Positions 1 through 6,062 are shown, counted from the stretch's first letter. The stretch: DNA of 8,094 bases from Alphaproteobacteria bacterium (GCA_017308345.1 JAFKFE010000187.1:1-8094); one strand, 5' to 3'. Notes: generated by a model from the sequence alone, not told the origin. Program-made: numbers and translations.

Positions 1-188
1 ACTTCCGCCGTGACCAGAGCGCCATCGACGAACGGCGCGCCGAAGGTGACATTCTCGCCCTCGCCATGCGCGAGCACATTGCCGATCTCGACGATATCGC
101 CGACCTTGGCTTCGAGCTTCTCGATCTTGAGCAGATCGTTGGCGGCGACGCGATACTGCTTGCCGCCCGTTTTGATGACTGCGAACAT
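1..188 (-). CDS. rplU: 50S ribosomal protein L21, N-terminal part (cut by window edge)
   Basis: Structural protein of the large ribosomal subunit that binds 23S rRNA. The visible 62 residues start [14 protein letters not shown] and continue with a [12 protein letters not shown] stretch, the classic start of bacterial L21; the full protein is usually about 100 residues or a little more, so the C-terminal part lies beyond base 1. The ATG at 188-186 is the only sensible start: the family signature begins at residue 1, and an AAAGG-type ribosome-binding site lies a few bases upstream. In most bacteria rpmA (L27) follows, which would be outside this window. The gene has a leader of roughly 118 bases with two hairpins (see 221-239 and 265-301), which suggests control at the RNA level. 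Identity is certain from sequence; regulation is inferred. Confidence 0.97.
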   Translation of the reverse strand, partial: MFAVIKTGGKQYRVAANDLLKIEKLEAKVGDIVEIGNVLAHGEGENVTFGAPFVDGALVTAE

Positions 189-220
189 TTTTTGCCTTTC
201 GCTGTTCGGTCGGCCTCGAT

Positions 221-239
221 GAACCGCCTCGGGCGGTTC
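221..239 (-). promoter_or_regulatory. Hairpin in the rplU leader
   Basis: Perfect 8-bp inverted repeat GAACCGCC / GGCGGTTC with a 3-base loop, about 33 bases upstream of the rplU start codon. In the rplU mRNA it lies between the terminator-like hairpin at 265-301 and the ribosome-binding site. The flanking GGCC on both sides could lengthen the stem with a bulge. On the plus strand the stem is followed after a few bases by a run of five T, so it could also stop plus-strand transcription, but no plus-strand gene is visible to the left. The structure is seen directly; a role as an L21 leader element is inference. Confidence 0.45.
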
Positions 240-264
240 GGCCGTCTTTTTGTCAGTCTGCGGG

Positions 265-301
265 TTCAAAAAACAAGCGGCGCGGAAGAGCCTCCACGCC
301 G
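265..301 (-). terminator. Terminator-like hairpin (possible attenuator) upstream of rplU
   Basis: Read on the minus strand, a GC-rich stem (arms at 301-297/282-278 plus 3 more pairs after one mismatch, loop GAGC-like) is followed at once by CTTGTTTTTT, the standard form of an intrinsic terminator. No minus-strand gene lies between this point and the HlyD gene more than 1 kb away, and that gene is separated from here by plus-strand genes. The most likely transcript to meet it is therefore the rplU mRNA itself, if the promoter at 313-341 is right. This would make it an attenuator. If instead rplU starts downstream of 265, it would simply insulate rplU from read-through. Confidence 0.45.
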
Positions 302-312
302 AATGCGGGCTG

Positions 313-341
313 TCCCTAACCGAAGGTTGCGCCGGAGTCAA
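313..341 (-). promoter_or_regulatory. rplU: Candidate rplU promoter
   Basis: On the minus strand, TTGACT (341-336) is a 5/6 match to the -35 box. It is followed after 17 bases by TAGGGA (318-313), a poor -10 box. Transcription would start near 306, giving a leader of about 118 bases that contains both hairpins. The -35 is convincing and the -10 is not, so this is a modest call. Confidence 0.3.
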
Positions 342-452
342 GGCAAGCAGGCTCGCCCTGGGCGTTGCCTCCGAGCCGTGCCGGCGGCAAAGGAGAGGCA
401 AGCGCGGTCACCGCCGCTTTTCGAAGAAGCTGGAAATCGGGCGAATAGGGCC
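342..452. other. Non-coding spacer with inverted repeats
   Basis: This is the part of the gap between rplU and the tRNA gene (189-517) that lies between the two candidate promoters. No open frame with a ribosome-binding site or recognisable protein is seen on either strand. It holds an inverted repeat GGCTCG (350-355) / CGAGCC (372-377) enclosing CGCC-CTG-GGCG, a competing pair AGGCAA (341-346) / TTGCCT (365-370), and a direct 8-base copy AGGCAAGC at 341-348 and 396-403. I cannot assign a function. Confidence 0.3.
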
Positions 453-481
453 TTGTAACTCTAGCAGCCAGCCGTTATCTA
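453..481 (+). promoter_or_regulatory. Candidate promoter of the tRNA-Ser gene
   Basis: TTGTAA (453-458, 4/6 match to the -35 consensus), a 17-base spacer, then TATCTA (476-481). Transcription would begin near 488, about 30 bases before the mature tRNA 5' end, which is a normal distance for a bacterial tRNA leader removed by RNase P. Nothing better is seen between the spacer and the tRNA. Confidence 0.4.
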
Positions 482-517
482 GTGCGCCGCGCCGGCAACG
501 GCCGACCATGACCTCGC

Positions 518-607
518 GGAGAGGTGGCAGAGTGGTCGAATGCACCGCACTCGAAATGCGGCATACTCGCAAGGGTATCGGGGGTTCGAATCCCTCCCTC
601 TCCGCCA
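518..607 (+). tRNA. tRNA-Ser (anticodon CGA)
   Basis: The 90-base gene folds as a class II tRNA. The acceptor arms GGAGAGG (518-524) and CCTCTCC (597-603) pair perfectly, followed by discriminator G604 and an encoded CCA (605-607). The anticodon stem CCGCA/TGCGG (545-549/557-561) encloses loop CTCGAAA with anticodon CGA at 552-554, which reads the UCG serine codon. The long variable arm (GCATACTCGCAAGGGTATC-like) is typical of tRNA-Ser. The T arm has the GGTTCGAATCC core. UCG is a frequent codon in GC-rich genomes, so this should be an important tRNA. No intrinsic terminator with a T-run is seen just downstream. tRNA-Ser genes are common integration sites, but no integrase or repeated 3' end is visible here. 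Confidence 0.98.
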
Positions 608-652
608 TCATACATCGCTCTCCGAGGTTCGCGGGATCAGCGCGAAGCGGGT

Positions 653-680
653 GCCCTCCGCAGCTTTGGCGAAGGAGGGC
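653..680 (+). other. Hairpin downstream of tRNA-Ser
   Basis: Perfect 7-bp inverted repeat GCCCTCC (653-659) / GGAGGGC (674-680) with a 14-base loop, overlapped by a second small hairpin GCCGG (679-683) / CCGGC (689-693). The two share bases 679-680, so they exclude each other. A further small stem TCTCT/AGAGA lies at 707-720. No T-run follows any of them. It could help end or trim the tRNA transcript, or be a dispersed palindromic repeat; neither can be shown from one copy. Confidence 0.3.
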
Positions 681-750
681 CGGAATCCCCGGCTTAAAAC
701 TACGCGTCTCTATCGAGAGATACTCCCGCCGTGAAGCAGCACACAGTCGC

Positions 751-783
751 GTGACAAAGATCCGGCCATGATAGTCATATGAT
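751..783 (+). promoter_or_regulatory. Weak candidate promoter for the secreted protein gene
   Basis: GTGACA (751-756) matches 5/6 of the -35 box and TATGAT (778-783) matches 5/6 of the -10 box, but the 21-base spacing is too long for a standard sigma-70 promoter. TCATAT at 775-780 gives an 18-base spacing with a poorer hexamer. The start site would lie near 790, leaving a short leader before the ribosome-binding site at 803-807. The gene may also be reached by read-through from the tRNA. Confidence 0.22.
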
Positions 784-816
784 CTCAGGCGATCAACCTG
801 CGGAGGACCGTTCGAC

Positions 817-1296
817 ATGCGTTCTGGGTGGAACCCGACAGTGTCCGGTCGCTGCGGCGGCTTCGTAGCGAATGGCAAGATGATCGGGCCAACCATGGCG
901 GTTGCCCTTGCGATTGCGTTTTCCCTTTCGCCTTCGCATGCGGAAGCTGCAAGGCATCGCCTGCCGGGCGACTACCGATGGGGCCGTTGCCTGCTTGTCG
1001 TCGAGGGACAGACCCGCATCTCCGGAAGATGCTCCTACCAGATCGAGAAGGGCGGCGATTTCAACATCCAGGGCCCCAAGCAGGTTTTTGCCGGCATCGA
1101 CTATCCCGACACGCATAGCGGGGCCGGTGAGATGTCCAGGGATTACTGGGCGGTCGTCTATAAGGACGGTGATTCCTGGGCCGGCTATTCGAACGCCGAT
1201 ATTGCGGCAACCCACGGCGACGAAAGATGGGAAGACCTTCGCCGCGAAGGCGCCTGCTATGTCGGGAAGGACGTCAAGATATGCCTTTGGCATTAG
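817..1296 (+). CDS. Small exported protein of unknown function, four cysteines in the mature part
   Basis: 159 residues; function not recognised. The ATG at 817 is chosen because GGAGG (803-807) lies 9 bases upstream. ATG at 880 or 895 would give a more usual signal peptide but lacks such a site. A hydrophobic segment (about residues 23-40, MAVALAIAFSLSPSHAEA) with likely cleavage after SHA or AEA indicates export to the periplasm or outside. With the 817 start, the n-region is unusually long (about 21 residues). The mature part has cysteines at 58, 72, 147 and 156, suggesting two disulfides, and is rich in aromatic residues and glycine (GDYRWGRC, DYWAVVYKDGDSWAGY, GACYVGKDVKICLWH). From memory, short secreted proteins ending in a GACWV...KIC-like motif are common in rhizobia, so this may be a lineage family; that needs a search. 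It stands alone, plus strand, convergent with the efflux operon. Confidence 0.8.
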   Translation: MRSGWNPTVSGRCGGFVANGKMIGPTMAVALAIAFSLSPSHAEAARHRLPGDYRWGRCLLVVEGQTRISGRCSYQIEKGGDFNIQGPKQVFAGIDYPDTHSGAGEMSRDYWAVVYKDGDSWAGYSNADIAATHGDERWEDLRREGACYVGKDVKICLWH

Positions 1297-1324
1297 CTGG
1301 CTCAAGCGGATCGATCGACGCGTA

Positions 1325-1345
1325 AGCCGGGTCGCCGCCCCGGTT
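1325..1345. terminator. Hairpin between convergent genes, possible terminator
   Basis: Seven pairs (one G-T wobble) AGCCGGG / CCCGGTT with a 7-base loop, in the 76-base gap between the end of the secreted protein gene and the end of the HlyD gene. No T-run follows on either strand, so it is not a classical intrinsic terminator. Its location between two convergent stop codons makes a bidirectional stop or 3'-end stabiliser plausible. Confidence 0.35.
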
Positions 1346-1372
1346 CGATGAGCAATCCCGACCGCCGGGCTC

Positions 1373-2254
1373 TCAATCGGCGGCCGGCCGCTCGATGGTC
1401 ACCGTCGCGGAGGTTCCGACGACCAGCCTTGCCTTCGTGGCGGCGTCGCCGTCGAGGGCGATGTGCACGGGGACGCGCTGCGCGAGCCGCACCCAGGTGA
1501 AGGTCGGGTTGATGTCCGCCAGCAGCGTCCCGGACGTGCGTTCGCGGTCCTCGATGCCGGCGGCTATGCTTGCGACATGGCCCGAAAGCGACGATTTCCA
1601 TCCCATCGGCCTGATCGACGCCCTGGCGCCAACCTCGATGCGCGGCAGTTTCGTCTCCTCGAAATAGCCGTCGATGCGAACCGTATCGGTGTCCACCAGC
1701 GCCATCGTGGCGGCACCCGTCGTGACATAGTCGCCTGGCCGAAGGCTGAGATTGGTGATGATGCCGTTGACGGGCGCCCTGACTTCCGAGCGGTCCAGGT
1801 TGAGCTGCGCCAGGTCGCGCGCCGCACTTGCCTGCAGGCTTTCCGACTCCGCCTCGGCCACGCTCGATTGCGCCTCCTCGATCTGCTGGACGCTGACCGC
1901 CGAGGCCGTCAGGCGCTTCAGGCGTTCCAGATTTCTCCTCGCCTGGTCGAGCGTCGCCTGCCGCCCCTCCACCACCGCCCGCGCCTGCGCGAGCGCCACG
2001 GCGAAGCGCTGGCGGTCGACCTGGAACAGCACGTCGCCCTTCCTGACCGCCTGGTTGTCCTTGACCAGGACCTCGGCCACGAGGCCTGAAACGTCGGGCG
2101 TGACGCCGACGACATCGGCGCGCACATGCGCGTCGCGCGTCCATGGCGCGTTCATGTTGTCGTCCCACAGCTTCCAGGCGGCGACGCAGGCGACGCCGAC
2201 GGCGGCGGCCGTGACGAGAACCCTGCCGGTCAGTCGAAGAAAACGGTACTTCAT
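1373..2254 (-). CDS. HlyD/AaeA-type membrane fusion protein of an efflux pump
   Basis: 293-residue periplasmic adaptor anchored in the inner membrane; in this family it links the FUSC membrane component to the outer membrane. One N-terminal membrane segment (about residues 11-30) is followed by NAPWTRDAHVRADVV and the first half of the lipoyl-like domain (VTPDVSGLVAEVLVKDNQAV, 51-70, then LFQVD). A coiled-coil hairpin runs about 83-155. The second lipoyl half is VRAPVNGIITNLSLRPGDYV (158-177), then a beta-barrel part (YFEETKLPRIEVG, 197-209). This order and length match AaeA/EmrA-like proteins of the p-hydroxybenzoate efflux type. The start at 2254 overlaps the stop of the preceding gene as ATGA, so translation is probably coupled; the open frame extends further upstream but that part reads as out-of-frame noise. 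Last gene of the operon; no outer-membrane factor follows. Confidence 0.93.
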   Translation of the reverse strand: MKYRFLRLTGRVLVTAAAVGVACVAAWKLWDDNMNAPWTRDAHVRADVVGVTPDVSGLVAEVLVKDNQAVRKGDVLFQVDRQRFAVALAQARAVVEGRQATLDQARRNLERLKRLTASAVSVQQIEEAQSSVAEAESESLQASAARDLAQLNLDRSEVRAPVNGIITNLSLRPGDYVTTGAATMALVDTDTVRIDGYFEETKLPRIEVGARASIRPMGWKSSLSGHVASIAAGIEDRERTSGTLLADINPTFTWVRLAQRVPVHIALDGDAATKARLVVGTSATVTIERPAAD

Positions 2255-2460
2255 GAGAACAGCCGATCCGAGAGCGAGCACATGGTCCCGAGGATGAGGA
2301 TGTACAGCGCGAGGTTGAAGAGCGCCCGGTGCCAGACGAGCGAATAGAAGCCGGTCCACGACAGTATCTGCCAGACGACCCGCGCCACGACGAAAGCGGC
2401 CAGCATCATGACCAGGAGCCCGGGCAGGTAGACGCCGCCTATGCTGATGTCGTTCTGCAT
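2251..2460 (-). CDS. DUF1656 (AaeX-type) small inner-membrane protein
   Basis: 69 residues, MQNDISIGGVYLPGLLVMM..., with two hydrophobic membrane segments (about 10-33 and 43-61) and a short C-terminal tail. Size, the DISIGGVYLPG-like N-terminus, and a location between a FUSC gene and an HlyD gene fit the DUF1656/AaeX family, whose members accompany aromatic-acid efflux pumps; their exact role is not established. A GGAG ribosome-binding site lies 7 bases before the ATG at 2460, inside the end of the FUSC gene. The gap to the FUSC stop is only 4 bases, and the stop overlaps the HlyD start by 4 bases, so the three genes are surely co-transcribed. Confidence 0.93.
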   Translation of the reverse strand: MQNDISIGGVYLPGLLVMMLAAFVVARVVWQILSWTGFYSLVWHRALFNLALYILILGTMCSLSDRLFS

Positions 2461-2464
2461 GCAT

Positions 2465-4510
2465 CTACTCCGCCACCAGCAGCATCGGTTCCGGCATTGT
2501 CGAATGAACGGGTGGCGCGGCGTTTCGAAACAGCGCGCGCCGCAGCCCGACCAGCGCGTCGACGGATCGCCGCGCCGGAGCGGCCTGGCGTCCGGCGACG
2601 ACGGCAAGCGCGGCGTCGATGCGTTCCCGCAGCCGTGGCGATGCCGCAACGGGCGCGCCGCGCCGGATGCGTTCCTTGAACAATTCGGCGATGGCCGACA
2701 GCACATCGCCGACCACGCCGCGCTCATCGGAGGTGAGCCGGTTGCGCAACCGCTGCAGTTCCACGATGTTCAGGCCCAGCCTGATTTCCGCATAGCCGTC
2801 GATCGCCGACAGTTCCTTGTTTTCCATGGATGCCAGCCGCGGAACGAGCTGCCCGAGGCGGTCGAGCATGCGCCCGGCAAGCTTGCGCTGGTCCTCGGCG
2901 CGGTCGCCGGCGGCGAGCTGCGCGAGGTCCGACCAGCCGGCATGCACCAGCCGCCTGGCGGCGATCTCGCCTCCGAAGGGCCGGACCACCAGCGTCCACA
3001 CAAGCGCGAAGCCGACGCCGGCGAGCGCGGCGAGCCCGCCGCCCGCGAAGGAGGCGAAATCGGCGGAAAACCTGTCGCTGAGCGCGATGAACGATGCCGT
3101 GTTCACGGTCAGCAGCATCGCCAGCATGTTGAGCTGGGGCCTCGGGATGAGGGTGCCCAGCACGAGAAACGGCGGCGCCAGCACGAGAACCAGCAAGGGG
3201 AAGCTTTGGATCGAGGGCAGGATGGCGAACTGGTAGGCCGCGGTGACGACAAGGCTCACCGTACACCAGATGAACATCGACAGGAGAAGCGGCGCGGGCC
3301 GGTCGGTCGCCGCGAAGAACGAGCATGCGACCGCCACCATCAGCACGAAACCGGAGCCTTCGGCCCAGCCCGAATAGATCCACAGGGCGCTGGCGATGAG
3401 CACGGCGACGATCACGGAGGCGGCGTAGAAGAACAGCATTCCATGGTCGTGATGACGGATGCGCGAGAAGGTGCGGCGCCGGCGGAAGGCCAGCCTTTCG
3501 CCGCTGGATTCGCCGGTCGCGATCTGCTTCTTCAGGACCAGGCAGTCGTGCCACGCATCGACGATCTCGCGCAGCCTGGCCAAGGCGCTGTCGAGGATAA
3601 GGCTCCTCCAGTCGACGGCATAGGCGGGCGGACGCAGATCGGCGATGCGGGAGCGCAGCGCGACGGCGCGTTCCGGATCGGCGACGGCCTGCAGCCAGGC
3701 CCCGATATCGTCGAGCAGGACGATGAGATCCTCGCGCAGCACCCGGTCCTGCGATCTCAGTTCATGCAGCCGGTCGTCGAGCGACGAAAGCAGCGGAAGC
3801 AGCAGCATGAGGCGTCCGCGCAATTGCCGCGCCTGGCGCGTAAGCCCGTGCGTCTGGTGATCGTATCCGAGCTGGCTGATGAGGATGTCGAAGCCGAAAA
3901 TGTCGGACGCCAGCTTCTGCCGGACCGGGGGCGCCGGCCGCCCCATGCCTTCGCCACGCAGTATTTCGCCGGCCCACTGAGCTGCGTCGCCGAGCCAGTT
4001 GGAAATACGCGACGACATCAGCGAAGACAGCCCTATCGGGAACACCAGTTGCGCGACCACGCTGGCGCAGACGATGCCGAGGATGATCTCCTGGCTGCGC
4101 GCCGAGGCGATGTCGAAGATCGTCTGCGGCGCGTCGACGGCCGGCAGCGCGATCAGCGGCAGCGAATAGCCGGCAAGCATGAAGACATAGCTGCGCGGCG
4201 TGCGGTCGAGCGTCGAGATGTAGAGCAGCACCCCTGTCCACAGCGCGACGGCGATGCTCATCAGGAGCGGCGAATTGACGAAGGCCGGCAAGAAGAGGAC
4301 GGACCCGGCGGCGCCGATCAGCGTGCCGAACGCGCGGTAGAGCCCCTTGGACGAGGTCGCCCCGGCAAGTGGATTGGCCACGACATAGACGGCGGCCATG
4401 GCCCAGTACGGCCGCGGCAGGTCGAACGAAAGCGCTATGTAGAGCGCCAGCATCGAGGCGAGGAACGCCTTGATCGAGAACAGCCAGTCCTGCCGGGAAG
4501 GAAGCGTCAT
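2465..4510 (-). CDS. FUSC-family (AaeB / fusaric acid resistance type) membrane transporter
   Basis: 681 residues, about the usual size for AaeB-like pumps. It has the duplicated FUSC layout: an N-terminal cluster of hydrophobic segments (about 12-160), a cytoplasmic helical region (about 165-350), a second cluster (about 357-508), and a C-terminal helical tail (about 515-665). The FUSC signature is clear at 33-67: RPYWAMAAVYVVANP, then SSKGLYRAFGTLIGA; a second-half counterpart includes ATDRPAPLL (401-409) and a TVNTASF segment (468-474). The family exports aromatic carboxylic acids and related weak acids (p-hydroxybenzoate for AaeB, fusaric acid for the Burkholderia type), energised by proton motive force. 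The start at 4510 gives the typical N-terminus but has only a weak nearby ribosome-binding site; an AGGAG sits 21 bases upstream in the loop of a strong hairpin (4524-4549). Substrate here is not known. Confidence 0.93.
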   Translation of the reverse strand: MTLPSRQDWLFSIKAFLASMLALYIALSFDLPRPYWAMAAVYVVANPLAGATSSKGLYRAFGTLIGAAGSVLFLPAFVNSPLLMSIAVALWTGVLLYISTLDRTPRSYVFMLAGYSLPLIALPAVDAPQTIFDIASARSQEIILGIVCASVVAQLVFPIGLSSLMSSRISNWLGDAAQWAGEILRGEGMGRPAPPVRQKLASDIFGFDILISQLGYDHQTHGLTRQARQLRGRLMLLLPLLSSLDDRLHELRSQDRVLREDLIVLLDDIGAWLQAVADPERAVALRSRIADLRPPAYAVDWRSLILDSALARLREIVDAWHDCLVLKKQIATGESSGERLAFRRRRTFSRIRHHDHGMLFFYAASVIVAVLIASALWIYSGWAEGSGFVLMVAVACSFFAATDRPAPLLLSMFIWCTVSLVVTAAYQFAILPSIQSFPLLVLVLAPPFLVLGTLIPRPQLNMLAMLLTVNTASFIALSDRFSADFASFAGGGLAALAGVGFALVWTLVVRPFGGEIAARRLVHAGWSDLAQLAAGDRAEDQRKLAGRMLDRLGQLVPRLASMENKELSAIDGYAEIRLGLNIVELQRLRNRLTSDERGVVGDVLSAIAELFKERIRRGAPVAASPRLRERIDAALAVVAGRQAAPARRSVDALVGLRRALFRNAAPPVHSTMPEPMLLVAE

Positions 4511-4523
4511 GCGTTTGGCTCTC

Positions 4524-4549
4524 GCGCCCGCCTCCTCACCTGCGGGCGC
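4524..4549 (-). promoter_or_regulatory. Strong intra-operon hairpin just upstream of the FUSC gene
   Basis: Perfect 8-bp all-GC stem GCGCCCGC / GCGGGCGC with a 10-base loop (4532-4541), 13 bases before the FUSC start codon and within the 54-base MFS-FUSC gap. On the mRNA the loop reads AGGUGAGGAG, which contains the best Shine-Dalgarno-like sequence for the FUSC gene, at 21 bases from the AUG. No T-run follows, so it is not an intrinsic terminator. It could stabilise the 3' end of the MFS message, slow translation of FUSC, or be a processing site. The structure is certain as sequence; function is inference. Confidence 0.5.
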
Positions 4550-4564
4550 CAGGATGGGTTGTGG

Positions 4565-5911
4565 CTAGCGGTTGATGTCGACATCCTTGGTCTCGCGCCC
4601 GACCAGCAGGGCGATCAGCGTCAGCACGGCCATGGCCGAAAGGTAGACGCCGACCCAGAAGGGCCCGCCGCCCATGCTCCACAGCGCCACGGCGATGAAG
4701 GGCGCCACGGCGGCGCCGAGGATCGAGGACACGTTGTAGGAGATGCCCGAGCCGGTGTAGCGCACATTGGCCGGGAAAAGCTCCGGCAGCAGCGCGCCCA
4801 TGGGACCGAAGGTCATGCCCATCAGGCTGAAGCCGAGGATGAGCCAGGCCATGACGCCGGCGGTGCCGGCATGGAGCATCGGCACCCAGGACAGCCCGAA
4901 TATCGCGATGGCGATGGTGATCCAGATCAGCGTGCGGCGCCGGCCCCAGCGGTCGGCCCAGGGACCCGAGACCATGGTGAAGACGCCGAAGAAGACCACG
5001 CCGATGATCATCATGAGCACGAAGGTCGTGTAGTCATAGCCGAGGCCTGGCACGGCGGCCGAGGGCGCGGCGCGGCCATAGCTCAGCGAAAACGTCGTCA
5101 TCAGGTAGAACAGCACGTAAGTGGCGAGCATGTAGAAGGTCCCGAGAACGAGCTCCTTCCAATGCGTGCCGACGACCGAGGCCAACGGCACCTTCCTGAC
5201 CTTGCCGGCGCGCACGGTGTTGTCGAAGGCGGCGCTCTCGACCAGGTTCAGCCGCACCCAGAGGCCGATGGCCACCATGATCAACGAAAACAGGAACGGG
5301 ATGCGCCAGCCCCAGGACAGGAAGGCCAAGGACGGCCGCGAGGGATCGTCCGAGGGCATCGTGGCGGCGATGATCAGGAACAGGCCGTTGGCGATGATGA
5401 AGCCGATCGGCGCGCCGAGCTGCGGAAAGGTGCCGTAGACGGCGCGCTTGCCCTTCGGCGCGTTCTCGGTCGCGACCAGCGCCGCGCCGCTCCACTCCCC
5501 GCCGAGGGCAAAACCCTGGGCGAGGCGCAGCACGACCAGCAGGGCCGGCGCCAGCCATCCGGCGCTCGCATAGGTCGGGAGCAGGCCGATCAGGAACGTC
5601 GCCAGCCCCATGGTGAGCAGCGCGCCGACCAGCGTGATCTTGCGGCCGCGCCGGTCGCCGAGATGGCCGAAGAAGATCGCGCCCAGCGGACGCGCGATCA
5701 TGGCGGCGCCGAACACCGCGAAGGAGGCGAGCAGCGCCGTCGTGTCGTTGCCGGCGGGGAAGAACAGATGCGGGAACACGAGCACCGCCGCCGTGGCGTA
5801 GACATAGAAATCGTAGAACTCGATGGTGGTGCCGATCAGGCTCGCAAGGAGCACCCTGGAACGCGGATTGGCGGGGGAAGCTGCTGGCACTGTGTCGAAA
5901 GCAACGGACAT
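4565..5911 (-). CDS. MFS transporter, metabolite:H+ symporter (MHS) type
   Basis: 448-residue 12-helix inner-membrane transporter. Typical MHS features: first helix with ASLIGTTIEFYDFYVYATA (23-41), the loop 2-3 motif GHLGDRRGRK (82-91), RLAQGFALGGEWSGA (129-143), the central repeat ADRWGRRR (319-326), and ELFPANVRYTGSGISYN (377-393). Family members (shikimate, alpha-ketoglutarate, proline/betaine, citrate and aromatic-acid carriers) mostly import organic acids or zwitterions with protons. The start at 5911 is chosen because AGGTG lies about 5 bases upstream and the family N-terminus follows; the 34 extra residues of the longer frame reach into the regulatory region and look non-coding. First gene of the minus-strand operon, 54 bases before FUSC, divergent from the MarR gene. 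The substrate is unknown; context favours an aromatic or other weak acid. Confidence 0.92.
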   Translation of the reverse strand: MSVAFDTVPAASPANPRSRVLLASLIGTTIEFYDFYVYATAAVLVFPHLFFPAGNDTTALLASFAVFGAAMIARPLGAIFFGHLGDRRGRKITLVGALLTMGLATFLIGLLPTYASAGWLAPALLVVLRLAQGFALGGEWSGAALVATENAPKGKRAVYGTFPQLGAPIGFIIANGLFLIIAATMPSDDPSRPSLAFLSWGWRIPFLFSLIMVAIGLWVRLNLVESAAFDNTVRAGKVRKVPLASVVGTHWKELVLGTFYMLATYVLFYLMTTFSLSYGRAAPSAAVPGLGYDYTTFVLMMIIGVVFFGVFTMVSGPWADRWGRRRTLIWITIAIAIFGLSWVPMLHAGTAGVMAWLILGFSLMGMTFGPMGALLPELFPANVRYTGSGISYNVSSILGAAVAPFIAVALWSMGGGPFWVGVYLSAMAVLTLIALLVGRETKDVDINR

Positions 5912-6022
5912 CAAAACACCTGTGAGGGAACCGGCCAAGCCGGCCCCCTTGCATTGGGAACAGACACTTGGTGAGAGCCGATCTGTCCGGATAAAATGGG
6001 CCGATCGCGCCAACTCGCCGAT
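5912..6022 (-). promoter_or_regulatory. 5' leader/promoter region of the MFS-FUSC operon
   Basis: Contains the AGGTG ribosome-binding site (5921-5917) of the MFS gene and a small hairpin CCGGC (5931-5935) / GCCGG (5939-5943) with a 3-base loop a little upstream of it. The operon promoter probably overlaps the AT-rich stretch to the right, where the minus strand reads TACAAT and CTATAT hexamers, but I see no -35/-10 pair with standard spacing that stands out. The leader may therefore be about 100 bases or longer. Confidence 0.35.
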
Positions 6023-6060
6023 ATAGATTGCATCCTAATAGATTGTATGCGAATAATTAG
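6023..6060. promoter_or_regulatory. Candidate operator of the MarR-family regulator
   Basis: An AT-rich island in otherwise GC-rich DNA, directly before the MarR start codon. It has a direct repeat ATAGATTG(C/T)AT at 6023-6033 and 6038-6048 (10 of 11 identical, 15-base period) and imperfect dyads: CTAAT (6035-6039) / ATTAG (6056-6060), centred between 6047 and 6048, and GCAT (6030-6033) / ATGC (6047-6050). MarR dimers usually bind imperfect palindromes of about 16-20 bases in such divergent promoter regions, covering both promoters. Repeats are seen directly; protein binding is inferred. Confidence 0.5.
6028..6057 (+). promoter_or_regulatory. Candidate promoter of the MarR gene, implying a leaderless mRNA
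   Basis: TTGCAT (6028-6033, 4/6 to the -35 box), an 18-base spacer, and AATAAT (6052-6057, 5/6 to the -10 box). Transcription would start near 6063-6065, at the ATG itself. No Shine-Dalgarno sequence precedes the start codon. The promoter overlaps the operator repeats, which fits autorepression. Confidence 0.4.
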
Positions 6061-6062
6061 CA

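Noticed and set aside
10..771. Plus-strand frames over the rplU start and the leader region (10-222, 66-458, 250-771)
   Set aside because: They overlap rplU antisense, the rplU leader or the tRNA, show no recognisable protein and lack ribosome-binding sites.
408..896. 162-codon minus-strand open frame across the tRNA gene
   Set aside because: Its AEREGFEPPIP...STTLPPLR part is the translated antisense of tRNA-Ser, a well-known false protein in databases. No other support.
1302..2168. Minus-strand 288-codon frame overlapping the HlyD gene
   Set aside because: Same strand but shifted frame of the HlyD gene; low-complexity Arg/Gly/Ala translation. The HlyD frame carries the lipoyl and coiled-coil features.
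2255..2464. N-terminal extension of the HlyD open frame to 2464
   Set aside because: This part overlaps the DUF1656 gene in another frame and reads as arginine/proline-rich noise. The ATG at 2254 gives a proper membrane anchor at the N-terminus and ATGA coupling.
2441..5974. 1177-codon open frame on the plus strand
   Set aside because: It lies opposite the FUSC and MFS genes, both with strong family signatures. Its translation is rich in Arg, Gly, Gln, His, Asp and Glu without any domain, the usual product of the antisense frame in GC-rich genes. No ribosome-binding site or promoter supports it.
5912..6013. Longer MFS start at 6013
   Set aside because: The extra 34 residues are not family-like, and the start at 5911 has an AGGTG ribosome-binding site. 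The extension would run through the operon leader.
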